From Mycoplasmatota bacterium (GTDB lineage: Bacteria; Bacillota_I; Bacilli_A; Izemoplasmatales; Hujiaoplasmataceae), in NCBI GenBank assembly GCA_027859085.1, contig JAQIBJ010000078.1, forward strand, positions 1 through 34,796: a DNA stretch of 34,796 bases, read 5' to 3'. Shown here one piece after another: positions 8,161-16,352 of this stretch. How positions within the stretch are numbered: position 1 is the first letter of the stretch; every line of letters begins with the position of its first letter. The translations under genes were made by a program, and so were the position numbers. Under the pieces are notes generated by a model, which was not told the origin of the DNA, made no database searches, and worked only from the letters and a program-made list of their open reading frames with translations.

Positions 8161-8436
8161 GCATTTTTAATAAGATTAGCATAAAAGTAAGCAAGCAGAC
8201 CACAACTCCATTGTTAATATATAACTGACTGCCATCATTAGCTTTGTGTAATGATTTACATAATAAAATTGAATTTCTATTTATATATAATAGTTATATA
8301 ATGAATGGAACTGGGAAAATATTGGAGAAAACCAATGTAAAACATTAGTATTTGTTTATGGAATCTCATATGTATTTTTTAGTTTATAAATATTGTATAG
8401 TCTTAAATTCTTGTCGATAGATAAGTCACATTTTGT
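8161..8436. other. Intergenic stretch without a recognisable gene
   Basis: About 275 bp of AT-rich DNA between the tetR promoter and repeat copy 2. Only frames of about 25 codons or fewer are present, and no RNA gene was recognised. Confidence 0.6.
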
Positions 8437-8554
8437 GACGATTGTGCTTTAAGCTGTAAGCTTCTAGTGCACAAAAAGTAAACTTGGTATAACTCCAGAG
8501 TAAAACACGCTATTTTTTTAGTGAAAAACATGATAAACTTCATAATGACAAGAC
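8437..8554 (+). repeat. Structured intergenic repeat, copy 2 (118 bp)
   Basis: Nearly identical to 5851-5967, including GACGATTGTGC at the left end, the TTGTGC/GCACAA outer stem, AACTTGGTATAACTC and AATGACAAGAC at the right end. Differences: ACTCCAGAGT in place of ACTCTAGAGT and one extra T in the hairpin loop. Lies between the divergent tetR and SDR genes. Confidence 0.85.
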
Positions 8555-8589
8555 ATTTAAATTATACTAAGTTTATAACTTTTATATAA

Positions 8590-8611
8590 ACGGCTCAATA
8601 GAGCCGTTTTT
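8590..8611 (+). terminator. Orphan rho-independent terminator
   Basis: ACGGCTC (8590-8596) and GAGCCGT (8601-8607) with loop AATA, then TTTT. No plus-strand gene lies between 8085 and this point, so it would end a non-coding transcript that includes repeat copy 2, or is a relic. Confidence 0.7.
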
Positions 8612-8783
8612 GTATGTTTTGAGTAAAAAACATTAAATAATAAGATTATACCTTTTTTATTGATAAACATTGAAATTACTCTAGAATGATAATGCTTGTC
8701 TCTGTAGAAATAGGTTAAATGGTGTTATAATAATAATGTATTAATATTTAGGTAATTTACAAAATATATAAAGGAGGAAGTAT

Positions 8784-9539
8784 ATGAAATTAAAAGGAAA
8801 AGTAGCAATTGTTACTGGAGCAGCTTCAGGTATGGGAAGATCGATTTCTATATTGTATGCTCAAGAAGGGGCAATGGTTGTTGCATCTGATATCAATGTT
8901 GAAGGTGCAAAAGAAACTGTTGCAACTATTACTAAGGCTGGTGGCACAGCTATTGCAATCAAAACTAATGTTGCAAAACAAGATGATATTGAAGAAATGG
9001 TTAAAACTGCAGTTAAGACCTACGGTACAGTTGATATTTTAGTCAATAATGCAGGTATTATGGATAACATGGAACCCGTTGAAGAACTAAGTGATGAACA
9101 ATGGGATCGTGTGATGTCAGTTAATACAGGATCAGTAATGAAAACAATGAGACAAGTACTTCCTATTTTCTTAGAAAAGGAAAATGGGGTTATTATCAAT
9201 ATTTCTTCAGTTGGTGGTCTATATGGTAAGGTTGCTGGAGCAGCTTATACAGCAAGCAAACATGCTGTTATTGGATTAACAAAGAACACTGGATATATGT
9301 ATGCAACAAAAGGCATTCGTTGCAATGCTATTGCTCCTGGTGCAGTTAAGACAAATATTGCATCTACGATGACGGCAGTTTCAGATTTCGGTGGCGCTAG
9401 AACAGGTTTGAATCTACCAGTTAACCCACGTTATGGTGAAGCAGAAGAAATAGCAACTATTGCATTATTCTTAGCTTCAGACGATTCAAGTTTCGTCAAC
9501 GGTACTGTGTTGACAGCTGATGGCGGATGGATGGCTTAA
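8784..9539 (+). CDS. Short-chain dehydrogenase/reductase (SDR), probably NAD-dependent
   Basis: 251 aa, standard length for a classical SDR. Visible motifs: TGAASGMG (11-18) for the cofactor, NNAG (88-91), Asn114, Ser142, Tyr155 and Lys159 of the YxxxK active site, and a GGW ending. Asp36 at the end of the second strand favours NAD(H) over NADP(H). It belongs to the broad 3-oxoacyl-ACP reductase / glucose dehydrogenase-like group; the substrate cannot be read from the sequence. Strong RBS AAAGGAGG. It stands alone between an orphan terminator and its own terminator, so it is a single-gene transcript. No regulator motif seen upstream. Confidence 0.92.
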   Translation: MKLKGKVAIVTGAASGMGRSISILYAQEGAMVVASDINVEGAKETVATITKAGGTAIAIKTNVAKQDDIEEMVKTAVKTYGTVDILVNNAGIMDNMEPVEELSDEQWDRVMSVNTGSVMKTMRQVLPIFLEKENGVIINISSVGGLYGKVAGAAYTASKHAVIGLTKNTGYMYATKGIRCNAIAPGAVKTNIASTMTAVSDFGGARTGLNLPVNPRYGEAEEIATIALFLASDDSSFVNGTVLTADGGWMA

Positions 9540-9560
9540 TTATTTAAAGTTAAATAGAAT

Positions 9561-9613
9561 AAAAAAGGTATTAACGATAGATAGAAATTTCTATTGTAGA
9601 ATACCTTTTTTTT
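9561..9613 (+). terminator. Terminator after the SDR gene
   Basis: AAAAAAGGTATT (9561-9572) pairs with AATACC plus T8 (9600-9613); the loop contains the perfect palindrome ATAGAAATTTCTAT (9581-9594). Confidence 0.8.
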
Positions 9614-9796
9614 ATATGTATATGACTTATGTTATAGATCTTTAATTTTAGCCTTTTCTATTTCAGATTGTCTTGCTTTGAATCTTTATTTAAAAATCAG
9701 ATAGTGTAAAACAAGTAAAGAGAAGTTACTAGTGCTATAATAAAAGAAAAAAAAGTTGATTGGTATGGTTTTAAAATGGTTGATACATTACCATAT
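9614..9796. other. Intergenic stretch without a supportable gene
   Basis: AT-rich spacer between the SDR terminator and repeat copy 3. One short minus-strand frame looks coding-like but is too short to call. Confidence 0.5.
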
Positions 9797-9883
9797 GTGC
9801 GCAAAAAGTAAACTTGGTATATCTCTAGAGTAAAACATGCTTTTTTTTTGCTGAAAAACATGATAAACTTAGTAATGACAAGA
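9797..9883 (+). repeat. Structured intergenic repeat, copy 3 (left end missing)
   Basis: Matches copies 1 and 2 from GTGC(A/G)CAAAAAGTAAAC to AATGACAAGA. It lacks the left AAGCT hairpin arm, and the internal hairpin is changed to CATGC...GCTG. It ends 21 nt before the start codon of the NERD-like gene, whose leader it would form. Confidence 0.8.
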
Positions 9884-9903
9884 TAAACAAAAAGGGGAAA
9901 TTT

Positions 9904-10683
9904 ATGAAAAAAAATAGTCTTTTAGAAACAATGGATATAATAATTATTTCTGTGATTGTGATTCAATTTGTTATGTTCATGTTAAATTATGAAACAAAAT
10001 TGGTCATTACAATATTTTCAGCATTACAATTTGTTTCACTCATTATATACTTCATATATAGTGTTAAATTAAGAGCTGGTTTTGAAACGATTGTGAATCA
10101 AGAAAGCGAATTTTTTAATAAACAATTCAAAGAAATTAAATATAACTTTGACCGATTGAGTTATGATGTTACAGAATATTTTGATAGGCAACGTGATATC
10201 ACCGATATACAAAATATTTTTAGTAACTCAAGAATGGCTTATCGGAAAAGATTCTCTCTTGATAATAACCAAACTTTAGGTTTTGATTTAATTTTAATCA
10301 CCAATAAAGGGATCTTTATTTTTGACTTTTTCGAAGCGGTTTTTGTTTTAAAAGGAAATTATCAAAATGATATCATTAAAATTCAATATTCAAAAAATAA
10401 CGAAATAGAAGTATTTAATCCACTATCAAAACTTCATCCAGTGTATCAAACTTTAAAGCAAACATTGAATATAGAAGATAACGATATGATTAAAAGAATG
10501 CTTATATTGGATGACGATAGTTTAGTCACTGGTTTAGAAACACTAGACCAAAATCAAGGTATTACAAAAAATATTGATATAACGAGTAAATTAAGGCAAC
10601 TTATTGATCAAAGTATGGTAAAATTAACTGTGACCGAAATTGAAAAATACAAAGAAATTTTAGACAAAAAAATTGCTGGATAA
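9904..10683 (+). CDS. Membrane-anchored protein with a NERD-like domain
   Basis: 259 aa. Two transmembrane helices at the N-terminus (about 10-28 and 34-54), a helical linker (60-110), and a region at about 118-160 with the pattern FDLILITNKGIFIFDFFE. This resembles the core of NERD (nuclease-related) domains, which read roughly D(H/L)(I/V)(I/V)xxxGIFxIExK. The E-x-K catalytic pair of active NERD proteins is not present here (FDFFEA), so nuclease activity is doubtful. RBS AAAGGGG. Gene spacing suggests co-transcription with the MATE transporter 36 nt downstream. Family call is tentative. Confidence 0.5.
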   Translation: MKKNSLLETMDIIIISVIVIQFVMFMLNYETKLVITIFSALQFVSLIIYFIYSVKLRAGFETIVNQESEFFNKQFKEIKYNFDRLSYDVTEYFDRQRDITDIQNIFSNSRMAYRKRFSLDNNQTLGFDLILITNKGIFIFDFFEAVFVLKGNYQNDIIKIQYSKNNEIEVFNPLSKLHPVYQTLKQTLNIEDNDMIKRMLILDDDSLVTGLETLDQNQGITKNIDITSKLRQLIDQSMVKLTVTEIEKYKEILDKKIAG

Positions 10684-10719
10684 TCCAGTGATTTTTATTT
10701 GAGAAAAAGGGGTGAGATA

Positions 10720-12129
10720 ATGACAAAACTATTTGGCGATAAAGCATTTTATAAACGCGTCATCATTATAGCGATGCCAATTGTTATTCAACAGTTAATT
10801 ACCTCATCTGTTCAATTGGTTGATAATTTAATGGTTGGTTCACTTGGCGAATTGGCGATTGGTGCTGTTTCAGTTGTTAACCAGTTATATTTTGTTGTTA
10901 TTATTGTAACTTTTGGTGCCATGGGTGGTGCAGGTATTTTTTCTGCACAGTTTTTTGGTTCGAAACAACACGATAAATTAAAACAAACATTTAGGTTTAA
11001 ATTATTAATAGCGTTGGTATTATCAACATCAGCAATCTTGATATTTAGCTTATTTGGTGAGTATTTCATTAGTCTTTTTACCGATAATCCGACCACTATT
11101 AGTTGGGGAATGGATTACCTTAATATTGCCAAATGGGTGATGATACCATTAACCATATCATCTGCAATTTCTTCTACATTTAGAGAAATAGGGATTACAA
11201 AGCCCTTATTGAAAATTTCTTCTGTTGCCATTCTTTTAAATGTTGTTTTAAACTATTTATTGATTTTTGGTAATTTTGGATTTCCAAAACTCGGGATTGA
11301 AGGGGCAGCGATAGCGACACTTGTATCAAGAACGTTAGAATTTATACTTCTATATGTTTTACTGGTATTTAAAGGAAAAGTATTTAACACAAGCTTACTA
11401 AAAATATTTAGAATTGATGGTCTGTTATTTAAGGTCATTATCATTACTGCTATTCCTTTAGTGATCAATGAATTTTTATTTTCATTTGGACAAACATTCT
11501 TTATGCAATCCTATGCGACAAGGGGCGACAATGCCCTAGCAGCGATTAATATCACTAATGCCATATCTCAGTTGGTCTTTATCACATTCGGTGGTATAGG
11601 GACAGCTGTGGCTGTTTTTGTTGGTAATACAATGGGTGAGAATAAATTAAAAGAAGCAAAAGCAAATTCTATGAAAATCATTGTGTTTGCGGTCATGTTT
11701 GCGTTTGTTCTAGGGATTGTATTGTTTATTCTTAGTTTCTTTGTTCTAAATCTATATGATATATCATCAGAAACAGAGTTTATTGCGAAGTTTAACATCA
11801 GAGTCAATGCCTTTATGATTCCAGTCATCTCACTTTATATGGTGCTTTATTTTACTTTAAGGTCAGGTGGAGATACCCGATCAACCATGATTATGGATTC
11901 AGGGTATATTTGGGTGGTTCAAGTACCAGTGATATTTGTTTTATCAAGATTTACAAATTTACCGGTTATATTCTTGTATTTAATCATTCAGTCTTTAGAA
12001 TTGCCTAAGGTAATTTTGGCATATTCAAGATATAAAAAAGAATATTGGTTAAGAAATCTAGCCGTTGAAAATGACGAAAATGCTGAACGTTTAATGATTA
12101 AACAAAGTGTTGAACATCTTGACAATTAA
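10720..12129 (+). CDS. MATE-family multidrug/metabolite exporter
   Basis: 469 aa with about twelve hydrophobic helices in two halves, as usual for MATE transporters, which export organic cations or drugs in exchange for Na+ or H+. Characteristic N-terminal pattern: AMPIVIQQLITSSVQLVDNLMVG; similar signatures in the second half (AIPLVINEFLFSFGQTFFMQ). The ATG at 10720 is chosen over TTG 10699 because AAGGGGTGAG (10707-10716) is a well-placed RBS for it. The substrate is not predictable. Its last codons contain the -35 box of the serS promoter. Confidence 0.9.
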   Translation: MTKLFGDKAFYKRVIIIAMPIVIQQLITSSVQLVDNLMVGSLGELAIGAVSVVNQLYFVVIIVTFGAMGGAGIFSAQFFGSKQHDKLKQTFRFKLLIALVLSTSAILIFSLFGEYFISLFTDNPTTISWGMDYLNIAKWVMIPLTISSAISSTFREIGITKPLLKISSVAILLNVVLNYLLIFGNFGFPKLGIEGAAIATLVSRTLEFILLYVLLVFKGKVFNTSLLKIFRIDGLLFKVIIITAIPLVINEFLFSFGQTFFMQSYATRGDNALAAINITNAISQLVFITFGGIGTAVAVFVGNTMGENKLKEAKANSMKIIVFAVMFAFVLGIVLFILSFFVLNLYDISSETEFIAKFNIRVNAFMIPVISLYMVLYFTLRSGGDTRSTMIMDSGYIWVVQVPVIFVLSRFTNLPVIFLYLIIQSLELPKVILAYSRYKKEYWLRNLAVENDENAERLMIKQSVEHLDN

Positions 12130-12147
12130 ACGTAATTTAACTATAAT
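12119..12147 (+). promoter_or_regulatory. Consensus sigma-A promoter of the serS T-box transcript
   Basis: TTGACA (12119-12124), exactly 17 nt, TATAAT (12142-12147): a perfect match at both boxes. The -35 box lies within the last codons of the MATE gene. Transcription would start near 12154. Confidence 0.9.
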
Positions 12148-12153
12148 GTATTT

Positions 12154-12361
12154 AATAAGGCGATGAAGAGGATAATGAATTGATTTTCTTTTGAAGAGAG
12201 TTAGTGGTTGGTGGGAACTAATAAGAAAACAAATCTATCTACCTTGGAGTTAAGATTAACCATCTTCGTATTTCTGCGTTAAAGAATAAGTGCTAGTTTC
12301 TAGAACTAAGGTGGTACCGCGGTTAATTCGTCCTTTACAGTAGTAAAGGACTATTTTTTTT
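12154..12361 (+). promoter_or_regulatory. T-box riboswitch controlling serS-alr
   Basis: Contains the T-box sequence AAGGTGGTACCGCGG (12308-12322), followed by the terminator stem GTCCTTTAC/GTAAAGGAC (12330-12338 with 12343-12351) and a T run. The antiterminator would use the T-box side. In Stem I, TTTTCTT pairs with AAGAAAA below the apical part, and serine UCU codons follow at 12234-12236 and 12238-12240; one is probably the specifier. T-boxes bind uncharged tRNA and then allow read-through, so serS and alr rise when Ser-tRNA is uncharged. The bulge reads UGGU. Confidence 0.92.
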
Positions 12362-12380
12362 AGAAAAGGAGATTGAAATT

Positions 12381-13649
12381 ATGATCAATCAAGAATATAT
12401 TTTGAACCAACCAGAAATGGTTCAAAAAGCATTGTTAAAAAAAGGTGTTGATGTCAATTTTGATGGTTTTATTGATATGCGAAACAAACGTGTGTCTTTA
12501 ATCCAAGAGATAGAATCAATACGTGCGAAAAGGAATCAATTGTCAAAAGATATTGGCGCTTATAAAAGAGAGAAAAAAGATACAACTGCTTTGTTTAAAG
12601 AAATTGAATCTTTGAAGGGCTCTATAACAGATCAAGAAGAAAACTTAAAAGAGATTGAAAGTTTAATGGAAAAGTTCTTGTTGAAACTTCCAAATTTACC
12701 AGATGAAGATTTATTGGCTGGTGACAAAGAAAATAATCAAGTTATTTTTACACACTTAGAAAAACCAGTATTTGATTTTGAAGTGAAAGATCATGTGGAA
12801 CTTGCGACAAGTTTAAACATCATTGATTACGAAAGAGCTGCGAAAATTAGTGGTAAAGGGACTTGGATCTATTCTTCAATTGGCGCAAGATTAGAATGGG
12901 CTTTAATTAATTTCTTTATAGATCAACATCATAAAGACCAATATGAGTTTATGTTGTTACCTCATATCCTTAATTATCAAAGTGGAATCACTGCAGGACA
13001 GTTTCCAAAGTTTGAAGATGATGTTTTTTGGTTGGATGGAGATGAAAAACAAAAGTTCTTGATTCCTACTTCTGAAACAGCATTGGTTAATATTCATCGA
13101 AATGAAATTTTGGAATTAAAAGATTTACCGAAAAAATATTTTTCTTATTCACCATGTTATAGAAAAGAAGCTGGTAGTTATCGTTCTGAAGAACGCGGAA
13201 TGATTAGAGGTTATCAATTCAATAAAGTTGAAATGCTACAATACACTTTACCGGTAGAATCAGACAATGCATTTAATGAAATGCTTAACAAAGCAAAATC
13301 TTTAATGAATCAATTGGGCTTACATTACCAAGTGTCTAAATTAGCCGCTGGTGATATATCATTTGCGATGAGTCGTACCTTTGATATAGAAGTGTATTTG
13401 CCAAGTATTGATATCTATAAAGAAGTTTCTTCAGTTTCAAATTCAAGAGGTTTTCAAGCAAGAAGAGGTATGATTCGTTATCGTAAAGCTGATGGTACTA
13501 TTGATTACTGTCATACATTAAATGCTTCTGGACTTGCGACATCAAGACTTGTACCGGCGATTTTAGAACAAAACCAACAAGCAGATGGTTCAGTTAAAAT
13601 ACCTGAAGTATTGATTCCATATATGGGTGGTATAAAAGAAATTAGGTGA
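12381..13649 (+). CDS. serS: Seryl-tRNA synthetase
   Basis: 422 aa, full length. Charges tRNA-Ser with serine using ATP, in the cytosol. The N-terminal part (about 25-100) is the long antiparallel coiled-coil arm that grips the tRNA-Ser variable arm. The class II catalytic core follows: motif 2 around YRKEAGSYRSEERGMIRGYQ and motif 3 as ASGLATSRLVPAILEQNQ. RBS AAAGGAG. Controlled by the serine T-box just upstream. The stop TGA is 4 nt before alr, so the two genes are co-transcribed; this TGA also shows that TGA is a stop in this organism. Confidence 0.97.
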   Translation: MINQEYILNQPEMVQKALLKKGVDVNFDGFIDMRNKRVSLIQEIESIRAKRNQLSKDIGAYKREKKDTTALFKEIESLKGSITDQEENLKEIESLMEKFLLKLPNLPDEDLLAGDKENNQVIFTHLEKPVFDFEVKDHVELATSLNIIDYERAAKISGKGTWIYSSIGARLEWALINFFIDQHHKDQYEFMLLPHILNYQSGITAGQFPKFEDDVFWLDGDEKQKFLIPTSETALVNIHRNEILELKDLPKKYFSYSPCYRKEAGSYRSEERGMIRGYQFNKVEMLQYTLPVESDNAFNEMLNKAKSLMNQLGLHYQVSKLAAGDISFAMSRTFDIEVYLPSIDIYKEVSSVSNSRGFQARRGMIRYRKADGTIDYCHTLNASGLATSRLVPAILEQNQQADGSVKIPEVLIPYMGGIKEIR

Positions 13650-13653
13650 CGAT

Positions 13654-14754
13654 ATGATTGATCGAGTCAAAGTATTAATACATTTAGATAATCTATCACA
13701 TAACTATAATTTATTAAATAAAATCCATCATCAAAAACGTGTAATGGCGGTTCTTAAAGCTGATGCTTATGGACATGGCGCTATTGAATCCGCGAAGCAT
13801 CTCGAAAAAAGTGGATGCGATTTTTTCGCTGTGACTGATTTAATAGAAGCGATTGAATTAAGAGAAGCGGGTATTCAATCAGACATATTGATGTTTGGGA
13901 AAACATCACCTAATAATATTGAAAATATTAAAAAATATAATCTAACACAAACAGTTGATTCTTATGAATATGCAAAAACATTAAATGCTTGTGAAATAGA
14001 AATTAAAACACATATTGTGATTGATACAGGTATGAGCCGTTTTGGTATTTATTGTCATCAAGAAAAGGACTTATTAAAAGCAACCGATGAATTTATTGAT
14101 ATTTTGTCTTTGACCTATTTAAAAAATCAAGGAGTTTATACGCATTTCGCAGCTGCGGATGAAGACCAGGAATCATTTACAAAGGATCAATATGACATAT
14201 TTATTGAACTTATTAAAGCAGTTGAATTTAAAGGTTTCAATTTAGGTTTGAAGCACTGTTCAAATAGCGCTGGCTTACTTAAATATGGTGATAGACAACT
14301 TGATATGGTGAGAACGGGAATTGCTATGTATGGCTATCCTCCAATTAAGAGTGAGTTAAATTTCTTACCAGTGATGGAAGTTTTTGCTAAAGTGATTTCG
14401 ATTAGGGATATAGAGATTGGTGATGGGGTTAGTTATGGTTTAACTTACGCTGCTAAAAAACCAATGCGTATAGCCTCAATTGCTATTGGCTATGCAGATG
14501 GATATAACAGGTTGTTTTCCAATCAAGATTATTTTGTCTATAATAAAACAAAACTTAATGTTTTAGGCAGAGTATGTATGGGTGTCACCATGGTGGATGT
14601 TACAGGTGTTGATATTTCAGTCGGTGATTTTGTTGAAGTGTTTGGCCAGAATAAATCATTAGATAAAATGGCTAAGAAAATTGATACAATCACTTATGAA
14701 CTTTTAACAAACATGTCAAAAAAGAGAGTTGTATTTGAGTATAAAAAAGCATAA
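13654..14754 (+). CDS. alr: Alanine racemase
   Basis: 366 aa, usual length. PLP-dependent interconversion of L- and D-alanine, the latter for peptidoglycan. PLP lysine is Lys35 in AVLKADAYGHG; the second catalytic base is the tyrosine of SYGLTY (Tyr261 most likely). MSRFG and IGYADGYNR motifs fit the family. RBS AGGTGA overlaps the serS stop codon. Being in a serS T-box operon is unusual as a pairing, but both are basic functions. Presence of alr suggests a wall-bearing cell or recent descent from one; the window has no other wall gene to confirm this. Confidence 0.95.
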   Translation: MIDRVKVLIHLDNLSHNYNLLNKIHHQKRVMAVLKADAYGHGAIESAKHLEKSGCDFFAVTDLIEAIELREAGIQSDILMFGKTSPNNIENIKKYNLTQTVDSYEYAKTLNACEIEIKTHIVIDTGMSRFGIYCHQEKDLLKATDEFIDILSLTYLKNQGVYTHFAAADEDQESFTKDQYDIFIELIKAVEFKGFNLGLKHCSNSAGLLKYGDRQLDMVRTGIAMYGYPPIKSELNFLPVMEVFAKVISIRDIEIGDGVSYGLTYAAKKPMRIASIAIGYADGYNRLFSNQDYFVYNKTKLNVLGRVCMGVTMVDVTGVDISVGDFVEVFGQNKSLDKMAKKIDTITYELLTNMSKKRVVFEYKKA

Positions 14755-14789
14755 AAAAAACAGACTTTGAAATTTAATTTTCAAAGTCT
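14753..14789 (-). terminator. Terminator between convergent pdxT and alr
   Basis: AGACTTTGA (14762-14770) pairs with TCAAAGTCT (14781-14789). On the minus strand it is followed by a run of eight T (14760-14753), so it mainly serves pdxT; on the plus strand the tail is weaker (ATTATATTT). It overlaps the alr stop codon. Confidence 0.8.
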
Positions 14790-14796
14790 ATTATAT

Positions 14797-15363
14797 TTAT
14801 TTTAGCATATCTACAAAAAACTTATGAACCGTTAAATCATCTGTTAATTCTGAATGAAAAGCAGTCACAAATTGATTGTTTTGTCTAGCTGCCACAATTT
14901 TATCATCTACAATCGCTAAGACTTCTACATTGTCGTTTTTAGTTTCAACAATATAGGGCGCTCTAATGAAAACAAAAGGTGTGTCTTTTTGACCATTGAA
15001 TTCTCCAACAGTTTTAAAAGAACCTAATTGTCTCCCGTAAGCATTTTTCTTAGCTTCTATATCCATGGTTTGTAAATATTCACTTTTGTAGTTATCAACT
15101 TCTTTGGCAAGTAATAATAAACCTGCACAAGTTCCAAATGTTGGTAATCCATCATTGATTATTTTCTTTAGTGGTTCAACCATATTTTGATCTCTTAAGA
15201 CTCTATACATGGTCGTTGATTCACCACCGGGTAAGACAATACCATCCATTGGTTTGTCTAAATGTGATTTGTTTCTTATTTGAAATGTCTCTACGCCTAG
15301 TTGTTCTAGCATTTTTTGGTGTTCGATGAAAGCACCTTGTAGAGCTAATACACCAACAATCAT
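14797..15363 (-). CDS. pdxT: Pyridoxal 5'-phosphate synthase, glutaminase subunit PdxT
   Basis: 188 aa. Splits glutamine and channels ammonia to PdxS in the 12+12 PLP synthase complex. Class I glutaminase triad visible: Cys79 in FGTCAG, His170 and Glu172 in AFHSE. The PGGEST motif (45-50) and the N-terminal VGVLALQGAF are typical. The ATG directly abuts the pdxS stop codon, so the two are translationally linked. Cytosolic. Confidence 0.97.
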   Translation of the reverse strand: MIVGVLALQGAFIEHQKMLEQLGVETFQIRNKSHLDKPMDGIVLPGGESTTMYRVLRDQNMVEPLKKIINDGLPTFGTCAGLLLLAKEVDNYKSEYLQTMDIEAKKNAYGRQLGSFKTVGEFNGQKDTPFVFIRAPYIVETKNDNVEVLAIVDDKIVAARQNNQFVTAFHSELTDDLTVHKFFVDMLK

Positions 15364-16236
15364 CTATTGACCTCTGTTGCTCATTAACAAGTCAATTTCA
15401 TTTTCGTTGATTCCAACCATTGCTTCACCTAAGTCTTCGGATAATTCTGCTAATACTTTTGGGTCATCGAAGTTAGTAACAGCTTTAACAATTGCATTTG
15501 CACGTTTTGCAGGGTCACCTGATTTAAAAATACCTGATCCTACGAATACACCTTCAGCGCCTAATTGCATCATCAATGCTGCATCCGCAGGTGTTGCTAC
15601 TCCACCAGCTGCGAAATTCACAACAGGTAGTTTTCCGTTTTCATGAACATATTTTAATAAATCATAAGAGACTTGTAAGTTTTTCGCTTCATTGTACAAT
15701 TCATCTTCAGATAAAGATTTCATGCGACGCATTTCTGATTGAATCATTCTCATATGAACAACAGCTTGAATGACATCACCCGTTCCTGGTTCACCTTTGG
15801 TTCTAATCATTGACGCACCTTCTTCAATACGTCTTAATGCTTCACCTAAGTTTTTAGCGCCACATACAAATGGTGCTTTGAATTTTGTTTTATCGATGTG
15901 ATAAGTGTCATCTGCAGGAGATAAAACTTCTGATTCATCAATGTAATCAATTTCTAGTGCTTCTAAAATTTGTGCTTCAACGAAATGACCAATTCTTACT
16001 TTAGCCATAACAGGTATAGTGACAGTTTCTTGGATTTCTTTGATGAGTTTTGGATCACTCATTCTTGAAACGCCACCTGAAGCTCTAATATCTGCAGGAA
16101 TTCTTTCTAACGCCATAACAGCGCAAGCTCCAGCTTCTTCAGCAATCTTTGCTTGTTTGGCGTTTGTAACGTCCATAATAACGCCACCTTTTAACATTTG
16201 TGCCAATTCTTTGTTTAATTCATATCTTTTATTCAT
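15364..16236 (-). CDS. pdxS: Pyridoxal 5'-phosphate synthase, lyase subunit PdxS
   Basis: 290 aa. Builds PLP from ribose 5-phosphate (or ribulose 5-phosphate), glyceraldehyde 3-phosphate and ammonia: the DXP-independent route. The start at 16236 is chosen because AGGAGG lies just upstream; the frame stays open 14 codons further without an RBS. Motifs: [11 protein letters not shown], catalytic lysine about residue 79 (PVMAKVR), TKGEPGTGD, phosphate-binding GSGIF near the C-terminus. Divergent from a PdxR-type activator across a 116-bp control region. Confidence 0.97.
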   Translation of the reverse strand: MNKRYELNKELAQMLKGGVIMDVTNAKQAKIAEEAGACAVMALERIPADIRASGGVSRMSDPKLIKEIQETVTIPVMAKVRIGHFVEAQILEALEIDYIDESEVLSPADDTYHIDKTKFKAPFVCGAKNLGEALRRIEEGASMIRTKGEPGTGDVIQAVVHMRMIQSEMRRMKSLSEDELYNEAKNLQVSYDLLKYVHENGKLPVVNFAAGGVATPADAALMMQLGAEGVFVGSGIFKSGDPAKRANAIVKAVTNFDDPKVLAELSEDLGEAMVGINENEIDLLMSNRGQ

Positions 16237-16282
16237 TGTAAATCCTCCTATTTCTATTGACTTATTCGTCTTTATCAATTAT

Positions 16283-16320
16283 ATTATAACTGAAACTGGT
16301 ATTCTTTAAATACTCAGTTT
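16283..16320. promoter_or_regulatory. pdxS promoter and probable PdxR operator
   Basis: Minus-strand -10 TATAAT at 16288-16283. The matching -35 position (16311-16306, ATTTAA) is poor and falls inside an inverted repeat AAACTG-GTATT / AATACtCAGTTT (16293-16303 with 16309-16320). CAGTT occurs again at 16339-16343. A weak -35 with an overlapping operator is what is expected for activation by a MocR/PdxR protein. Confidence 0.6.
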
Positions 16321-16352
16321 TAAGATATTTTATAAGGTCAGTTGGTGATTAT

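Noticed and set aside
8176-8253. Minus-strand hydrophobic frame ending SYILTMELWSACLLLC
   Set aside because: Only about 25 codons, no RBS, no family recognised; it may be a gene scrap but cannot be supported.
9639-9692. Minus-strand frame reading RFKARQSEIEKAKIKDL before a stop
   Set aside because: It looks like the C-terminus of a protein, but a stop lies just upstream and the rest is missing. Too short to name.
10812-11828. Minus-strand frames inside the MATE gene
   Set aside because: Shadows of a strongly conserved membrane protein with poor composition and no starts.
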